A stretch of DNA of 9,773 nt. Source: Deltaproteobacteria bacterium (GTDB taxonomy: Bacteria > Desulfobacterota > Desulfobacteria > Desulfobacterales > Desulfatibacillaceae). The notes beneath the pieces were generated by a model. The model saw nothing but the letters and a program-made list of their open reading frames with translations. It did not search any database and was not told the DNA's origin. Below are positions 5,668 through 9,773 of this stretch, one piece after another (position 1 is the stretch's first letter; each line of letters starts with the position of its first letter). Position numbers and translations under genes: made by a program. The stretch spans positions 1 through 9,773 of the forward strand of contig JAKAGN010000066.1 in NCBI GenBank assembly GCA_021815525.1, given 5' to 3'.

Positions 5668-7923
5668 TTATTTGCTTTTCATGACGTGGGCCCCGTTCCA
5701 GTTGGGGGGAGGGGGCGAGTTTTTATAGGTTTCGCAGCGCTGAAACATGGTAAGGCTCGCGCCGTCCTCGGGAAGCGCGGCCAGGGCGTCCTTGAAATGG
5801 GCCGATGCCTCGTCCCACTTCCGGGCGCGGTAGGCCGCAAGCCCCTTGGCGTAGTGGCGGTTGGCCTCGGTCTGGGCCGGGGCCACCTCGCCGGGCAGGC
5901 CCAGCACCTCGTACACCGCCACTGGCTCGCCCTTGCCCACCACCATCACCTTGTCCAGCTCCCGGACCGCTATTACGTGGCTGGCGTCCCGGTAGGTGGA
6001 CTCGGAGATCATGACGTAGGTGCCGTAGACCTTGTTGACGCCCTCCAGGCGTGCGGCCGTGTTCACAGTGTCGCCCATCATGGTGTAGTCCATGCGCATG
6101 GCCGAGCCCATGTTGCCCACCACGGCGCGGCCGGTGTTCAAGCCTATGCGCATGTGAAGCTCCGGCCTTCCCTCGGCCTTGAGCTTTCGCCTCAGCTCCT
6201 TCAGGCGCTTCTGCATCTTGACGCAGGCCACGCAGGCCCGGGCCGCGTGGTCCGGAAGGTCGTTCGGGGCCCCGAAGAAGGCGATGATGGCGTCGCCCTC
6301 GTACTTGTCAACCGTGCCCTTTTCCTCCAGGATCACGTTCGACATCTCCGTCAGAAACTCGTTTAGAAGCGCCACGAGATCGTGGGCCGAGAGGCGCTCG
6401 GAGATGGAGGTGAAGCCCTGCACGTCGGAGAAAAACGCCGTTATCTCCCGCTCCTCGCCGCCTAAGGCCAGCTTTTCGGGGTTCTTGATTATCTCGGAGA
6501 CCACCGATGGCGAGAGATAAGTGGAAAACGCGCCCCTTATGAAGCGCTTCTGGGCCTCCTCCGTGACGTACTTGTAGGCGGTCATGGCCACGTAGGTCAT
6601 GAGGATGGCGGAGGACGGGTAGAGGAGGTTCAGAAGCAGCCCCTCGCGGGAGAAGAGGAACTGGCACAGGAGGAGGTAGAAGCCGAAGAGGCCCAGGGTG
6701 AGGAGCGCGCCCGGGAAAAAGCTCCAGCGCGGCACGAAGAAGCCCACGAGCCCGGCCAGGATGACGAGGGCCAGAAGGTCGAAGAGCGTGGCCCAGTTGG
6801 GCCGCCACAGGAAGTCCTTGTGAAGGATGTTGTCCACCACGTTGGCGTGGATCTCGAGCCCCGGGTATATCTCCGAGAAGGGCGTGACCCGAAGGTCGAA
6901 TATGCCCACCGCCGTGGCGCCCACCAGGACTATCTTGCCGGCCAGCCTTTCTTTGGGCACGCGGTTTTCGATGATGTCCGTGACCGAAATATAGGGAAAG
7001 GATCCCTTGCCGCCCCGGTAGTTGATGAGAAGGTGCCCGCTTTCGTTCACGGGAACGGCCTCTTTTCCCGCCATGAGCTTCGATACGCCGTAGTCCTCCA
7101 CGTCAAGCGAAAGCTCGTCGTGACGAAAGGCCCTAACCGCCATCAGGGCCAGGGGCGCGTGGAAGAAGCCCTCGCAGCGGATGACCAGCGGCATCCAGCG
7201 CACCGTGCCGTCCTTGTCGGGCACCATGTTGAAGTAGCCGGAGTAGTCGGTGGTTTCGGCGATCTTTCTGATGTTGGCCGTGGGCATTACGGCGGTTCGG
7301 AGGCCGGTGAACTTGCGGCCCTCCTTGGTCTCGTGTATCTGCTGGAAACGGGAGGAGCGGGCGTTTTCGACCTGGGCGTCGATTTCGCTTTTGTTCAGGC
7401 GGCCCAGCTCCCGGCGGTCCATCTGGAAGAAGTAGCCCAGAACCACCTTGGCCTTGGATCCGCGGATGGCGTCGGCCAGTATCTGGTCGTTGTCCCCCGC
7501 GGCCTTGAGGCGCGCCAGGCCGGCTTCGACGGCGGGGGCGACCGCGCCGCTTCCCTTCACCAGCGCCTCGGCCGCGGCCACGGCGGAGGCCGTGTTGTTG
7601 GGGTCGGGCTCCAGGAAGCCGATGTCCAGCGCCACCACCGAGGCGCCGGCGTTGGAGAGGTTCGTTATCATGCGCGCCAGCTTGGCCCGGGGCCAGATCC
7701 ACTTGCCCTGCTCCTTCAGGCTCTGCTCGTCTATGGCCGCTATGACCACCTCGGGTCCCACCGGCCGCTCGCCCCGGAACTTGAAGCGAAGGTCAACGGT
7801 CTTGAGTTCCACCAGGTCCAGGAACGACAGATGGGAGAGGTAGGCCGCGATCCCGATGACGATGATGAGAAACGTGAGGGTGAGCGGGCTCACGCGGAAA
7901 AGGCGCTTCAGGAATTCGGGCAT
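5668..7923 (-). CDS. CHASE2-domain class III adenylate cyclase
   Basis: 751 residues; makes cAMP from ATP at the inner membrane. A TM at about 14-32 precedes a periplasmic CHASE2 sensor at about 40-365 ('EVVIAAIDEQSLKEQG', 'DKDGTVRWMPL', 'LAGKIVLVGATAVG', 'PGLEIHANVVDNIL'). Three TM helices (about 378-397, 402-424, 430-450) lead to the linker 'GAFSTYLSPSVV' and the cyclase domain (about 490-675). Both metal Asp residues are present (D500 in FFSDVQGFT, D544 in YEGDAIIAFFG). The adenine-selecting pair K540 and D612 (MDYT) and the transition-state pair N621 and R625 (NTAARLE) are intact, so an active adenylate, not guanylate, cyclase is expected. One TPR-like helix pair follows (about 685-722), then a short Pro-rich tail. 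The start at 7923 has GGGAG 5 nt upstream. It is first in the minus-strand cluster, behind a strong promoter. Confidence 0.95.
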   Translation of the reverse strand: MPEFLKRLFRVSPLTLTFLIIVIGIAAYLSHLSFLDLVELKTVDLRFKFRGERPVGPEVVIAAIDEQSLKEQGKWIWPRAKLARMITNLSNAGASVVALDIGFLEPDPNNTASAVAAAEALVKGSGAVAPAVEAGLARLKAAGDNDQILADAIRGSKAKVVLGYFFQMDRRELGRLNKSEIDAQVENARSSRFQQIHETKEGRKFTGLRTAVMPTANIRKIAETTDYSGYFNMVPDKDGTVRWMPLVIRCEGFFHAPLALMAVRAFRHDELSLDVEDYGVSKLMAGKEAVPVNESGHLLINYRGGKGSFPYISVTDIIENRVPKERLAGKIVLVGATAVGIFDLRVTPFSEIYPGLEIHANVVDNILHKDFLWRPNWATLFDLLALVILAGLVGFFVPRWSFFPGALLTLGLFGFYLLLCQFLFSREGLLLNLLYPSSAILMTYVAMTAYKYVTEEAQKRFIRGAFSTYLSPSVVSEIIKNPEKLALGGEEREITAFFSDVQGFTSISERLSAHDLVALLNEFLTEMSNVILEEKGTVDKYEGDAIIAFFGAPNDLPDHAARACVACVKMQKRLKELRRKLKAEGRPELHMRIGLNTGRAVVGNMGSAMRMDYTMMGDTVNTAARLEGVNKVYGTYVMISESTYRDASHVIAVRELDKVMVVGKGEPVAVYEVLGLPGEVAPAQTEANRHYAKGLAAYRARKWDEASAHFKDALAALPEDGASLTMFQRCETYKNSPPPPNWNGAHVMKSK

Positions 7924-8010
7924 GGACGCTCCCCCGGGGGTGAAGGCCTTCTTGGGCGGACTTCGGAAGGCGGCCTTGTCATGGGGCCATTATTGATGCC
8001 ATATCTTGAA

Positions 8011-8039
8011 ATTATAGCAAGAAGCCCCAATATCGTCAA
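8011..8039 (-). promoter_or_regulatory. Near-consensus sigma70-type promoter for the cyclase cluster
   Basis: On the minus strand TTGACG (8039-8034) and TATAAT (8016-8011) are separated by exactly 17 bp. The -10 box is perfect and the -35 box matches 5 of 6. Transcription should begin near 8004, leaving a leader of about 80 nt before the cyclase ATG at 7923. The surrounding stretch (about 7990-8060) is clearly more AT-rich than the genes around it, as expected for a promoter. No CRP-type palindrome or other operator was recognised. Confidence 0.8.
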
Positions 8040-8104
8040 GTTTTCCTCGAAAATGCCGTGGAGCGGTTGAAACCCGTTCCGGTATCTGGTAGCTAAGCTC
8101 CTCG

Positions 8105-8137
8105 AAAAGAAAAAAGTCCGGCCCGGGCGCGGGCCGG
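8105..8137 (-). terminator. Intrinsic terminator reading leftward, upstream of the cyclase promoter
   Basis: CCGGCCCG (8118-8125) and CGGGCCGG (8130-8137) form a perfect 8 bp all-GC stem with a 4-base loop. Read on the minus strand, the stem is followed by AC, six T, C and four T, the textbook pattern. On the plus strand no T-run follows, so it acts leftward only. No minus-strand gene lies immediately to its right; it would stop antisense transcripts from the peptidase gene and insulate the cyclase promoter. On the plus strand the same hairpin may sit in the peptidase gene leader. Confidence 0.7.
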
Positions 8138-8178
8138 TAAAATCGAATACACGTCAACGCCATCCGGAAGGAGGCTCC

Positions 8179-9387
8179 ATGCTCAGCCAGGAAGTAAGGG
8201 AACGCTACGCCGACGTGCTCCTTTGGGGGCTTTTCACCGCCCGCAACCAGCCCTTCGAGAGGGGGGACGTCATCCTGGTGCGCTTCGATCTCCCGGCCCT
8301 TCCCGTGGCCGAGGTGCTCCAGGAGCGGATACTGGCCCTTGGCTTCAACCCGGTTCTCCGGCTCATGCCCACCCCCACGCTGGAGCGCCAGTTTTTCTGC
8401 CTTGCCGACGAGGACCAGGCCGGCTTCCAGCCCCCGGGCGAGCGCGAGCTGTGCGAGGGCCTGAACGGCTCCATCTATCTCAACGCCCCCGAGTCCCTGA
8501 CCCACCTCAAGGAGGCCCCGCCCGAGAAGCTTTCGGCCTTTTCGCTTTCCCGGAAACCCCTCCGCGACATCCTGGACCGCCGCGAGCAGGACGGCTCCTT
8601 CGGCTGGACCCTGGGGATCGTGCCCACCAGGGAGCTGGCCCGCCAGGCCCGCACCAGCCTTTCCGCCTACACCCGCCAGTGGGCGGCCGCCTGCTACCTG
8701 GACCGCGAGGACCCGGTGGCCCGCTGGAAGGAGGTCTACGAAAGGGTGCGTGACCTGAAGGCCTGGCTGAACGCCCTTCCCGTCAAGAGCCTGCGGGTCG
8801 AAAGCTCCCGCACGGACCTCACCGTCACCGTGGGCAAGGACCGGCGCTGGGCCGGGGTCTCGGGCCACAACATCCCCTCCTTCGAGGTCTTCCTCTCGCC
8901 GGACTTCCGGGGCACCGAGGGGGTCTACTTCGCGGACCAGCCCTCCTACCGCTTCGGGAACTACGTCGAAGGCGCCACCCTCGTTTTCGAGAAGGGGGTG
9001 GTGCGCAAGGCCACGGCCCAGGAGGGCGAGCAGTTCCTCAAGGAGCAGATCGCCATGGACAAGGGCGCATCCCGGGTTGGGGAGTTCTCCCTTACGGACC
9101 GGCGCTTCTCCCGCATCTGCCGCTTCATGGCCAGCACCCTCTTCGACGAGAACTACGGCGGCCGCTTCGGCAACTGCCACCTGGCCCTGGGTTCCTCCTA
9201 CGCCGACACCTACGCGGGCGATCCCAGGACCCTCACGCCCAAGGCCCGCCAGAACCTGGGCTTCAACGACTCGGCGCTGCACTGGGACCTCGTCAACACC
9301 GAGCGCAAGTGCGTCACCGCGCTTTTCTCCACGGGCGGCTCCAAGGTCATATACGAGAACGGCGAGTTTTCGGATCAGGCCGGCTGA
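8179..9387 (+). CDS. M29-family metallo-aminopeptidase (aminopeptidase T-like)
   Basis: 402 residues, close to the usual family length of about 400-415, with no signal peptide, so cytoplasmic. M29 enzymes are dimeric di-metal aminopeptidases that release N-terminal residues from peptides. Expected metal ligands and catalytic residues are all present: E236 in 'HNIPSFEVFLSP', E302 in 'RVGEFSL', H334 and Y341 in 'GNCHLALGSSY', and H368 and D370 in 'ALHWDLV'. The 66-residue spacing between the two Glu residues and the His-to-Tyr spacing of 7 agree with characterised M29 enzymes as I recall them. The C-terminus follows the family's 'IYENGEF' end with five extra residues. ATG at 8179 is preceded by GGAAGGAGG with a short spacer. 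It is divergent from the cyclase cluster, and no functional link is evident. The stop codon lies inside the left arm of a repeat element. No confident plus-strand promoter was found in the 255 bp divergent region. Confidence 0.95.
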   Translation: MLSQEVRERYADVLLWGLFTARNQPFERGDVILVRFDLPALPVAEVLQERILALGFNPVLRLMPTPTLERQFFCLADEDQAGFQPPGERELCEGLNGSIYLNAPESLTHLKEAPPEKLSAFSLSRKPLRDILDRREQDGSFGWTLGIVPTRELARQARTSLSAYTRQWAAACYLDREDPVARWKEVYERVRDLKAWLNALPVKSLRVESSRTDLTVTVGKDRRWAGVSGHNIPSFEVFLSPDFRGTEGVYFADQPSYRFGNYVEGATLVFEKGVVRKATAQEGEQFLKEQIAMDKGASRVGEFSLTDRRFSRICRFMASTLFDENYGGRFGNCHLALGSSYADTYAGDPRTLTPKARQNLGFNDSALHWDLVNTERKCVTALFSTGGSKVIYENGEFSDQAG

Positions 9388-9491
9388 AAGCGCGATCCGC
9401 GGTGTCACTCTTCGAAGCGAATGGCGGTCACGTACATGAGTACGCTCCCTTGTTCGCTTCTCGCGTTCCTTGCGGCTCATCGCTTTCAGCC
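9382..9491 (+). repeat. Structured inverted-repeat element, copy B (overlaps the peptidase stop)
   Basis: Terminal arms GGCTGAAAGCG (9382-9392) and CGCTTTCAGCC (9481-9491) are perfect 11 bp complements. Inner arms GAAGCGAA (9414-9421) and TTCGCTTC (9453-9460) are perfect 8 bp complements. The core is GGTCACGTAC (9426-9435), AT, GAGTACGCTCCCT (9438-9450), identical to copy A's core except for the central loop. The left arm contains the last codon and TGA stop of the peptidase gene, so arm and gene end are fused. The element has the same orientation relative to the peptidase as copy A has to the cyclase. No T-run follows, so it is not a standard terminator. Confidence 0.8.
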
Positions 9492-9678
9492 CGCCTGACG
9501 GGGGAAAAAATAGATCATCTTTCGGATTTCTTTCTCCGAGTGGAGGGGGCCGGGCAGGCGTGCCGATAACGCCGCGCCGGTCCCATCTTTTCTTCTCCGA
9601 TAGCGAAGGGCGGGCGGAGCGATGCGAAGCCCTCTATGATCTTGCGGAGCGTGCGCAGCACGCTTAAGCCATAACGGG

Positions 9679-9724
9679 GGTCCGGGGGCGGGCCATTTTC
9701 ATGCTTTGGGCCCCCGGGCCTTTT
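9679..9724 (+). terminator. Probable rho-independent terminator, plus strand
   Basis: GGTCCGGGGGC (9679-9689) pairs with GCCCCCGGGCC (9710-9720): 11 bp with one G-U wobble, a 20-base loop, and TTTT directly after (9721-9724). It lies about 290 bp after the peptidase stop, so it would leave a long 3' untranslated region containing repeat copy B. The large loop and short T-run reduce certainty. Confidence 0.5.
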
Positions 9725-9729
9725 AGAAA

Positions 9730-9773
9730 GGGGAAGGGGAGGGGGGGGCGGGGGGAGGGCTCCCCCCCGCAGG
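9730..9773 (+). other. G-run tract with quadruplex potential and G/C hairpin
   Basis: Successive G-runs (4, 4, 8, 6 and 3 G) separated by one or two other bases satisfy a G-quadruplex pattern on the plus strand. The end, GCGGGGGGAG followed by a run of C, can instead fold back as a hairpin. Homopolymer runs like these are also prone to assembly error, so the exact lengths should be treated with care. Confidence 0.45.

Larger units (their letters stand above)
9492..9773. other. Non-coding right end of window
   Basis: No open frame here has a credible RBS or recognisable protein features, so I call it intergenic. It contains a small perfect hairpin (AGCGTGC 9648-9654, loop GCA, GCACGCT 9658-9664), a larger GC-rich stem-loop with a T-run (listed separately) and a terminal G-rich tract. 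Whether a gene begins or ends just beyond the right edge cannot be judged. Confidence 0.55.

Noticed and set aside
7908..7982. Small upstream reading frame overlapping the cyclase start
   Set aside because: No Shine-Dalgarno precedes its ATG and the peptide is Pro/Arg-rich without features, so there is no support for translation.
6820..8070. Plus-strand open frame of 416 codons antisense to the cyclase
   Set aside because: It is a mirror of the cyclase coding frame and runs through the cluster promoter; no RBS or protein-like features.
8067..8143. Possible plus-strand promoter boxes for the peptidase (TTGAAA at 8067, TAAAAT at 8138)
   Set aside because: The two boxes are far too widely spaced to be a pair, and neither has a good partner at 16-18 bp.
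7990..9480. Minus-strand open frame of 496 codons antisense to the M29 peptidase
   Set aside because: The peptidase frame has all catalytic motifs, while this translation is repetitive Gly/Val/Ala/Glu sequence without domain features and overlaps the repeat, the terminator and the promoter.
9527..9600. Short direct repeat (TTTCTTTCTCCGA at 9527, TTTTCTTCTCCGA at 9588)
   Set aside because: Only 13 bases with mismatches and low complexity; could be chance. Just two copies with no unit structure, so not a CRISPR or tandem array.

Overview
This GC-rich bacterial window carries dense genes with strong Shine-Dalgarno sites. The combination of a CHASE2 adenylate cyclase, an orphan FecR-domain protein, a GNA1162/DUF799-type lipoprotein and an LPP20-type protein suggests a Desulfobacterota (former Deltaproteobacteria) chromosome. 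This placement is inferred from gene families and base composition; there is no rRNA or other phylogenetic marker.

Layout: positions 1-7923 hold five genes, all on the minus strand. In order of transcription (right to left) they are: a CHASE2 class III adenylate cyclase (7923-5668), a secreted FecR-domain protein (5489-4725), a second CHASE2 membrane protein with no output domain (4696-3248), a large lipoprotein joining a GNA1162/DUF799-like domain to FN3 and a duplicated right-handed beta-helix (3251-558), and the start of an exported LPP20-family protein cut by the window edge (412-1). A near-consensus sigma70-type promoter (TTGACG-17-TATAAT, minus strand, 8039-8011) lies upstream of the cyclase. 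Positions 8179-9387 hold one divergent plus-strand gene, an M29-family (aminopeptidase T) metallopeptidase. The rest, 9388-9773, is non-coding and contains a structured repeat, a probable terminator and a G-rich tract.

Working model (inference): four of the five minus-strand genes encode envelope-facing proteins, and the fifth is a membrane cyclase whose CHASE2 sensor faces the periplasm. The group looks like a periplasmic or surface sensing module that signals through cAMP, with FecR, the output-less CHASE2 protein, the beta-helix lipoprotein and the LPP20 protein as accessory or structural parts. No CRP-like effector, sigma factor or TonB receptor is present here.

The most unusual non-coding signal is a pair of roughly 110-120 bp inverted-repeat elements, one directly after the cyclase stop codon and one overlapping the peptidase stop codon. 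They share a near-identical core but have different, still self-complementary arms, and both point the same way relative to the gene they follow.
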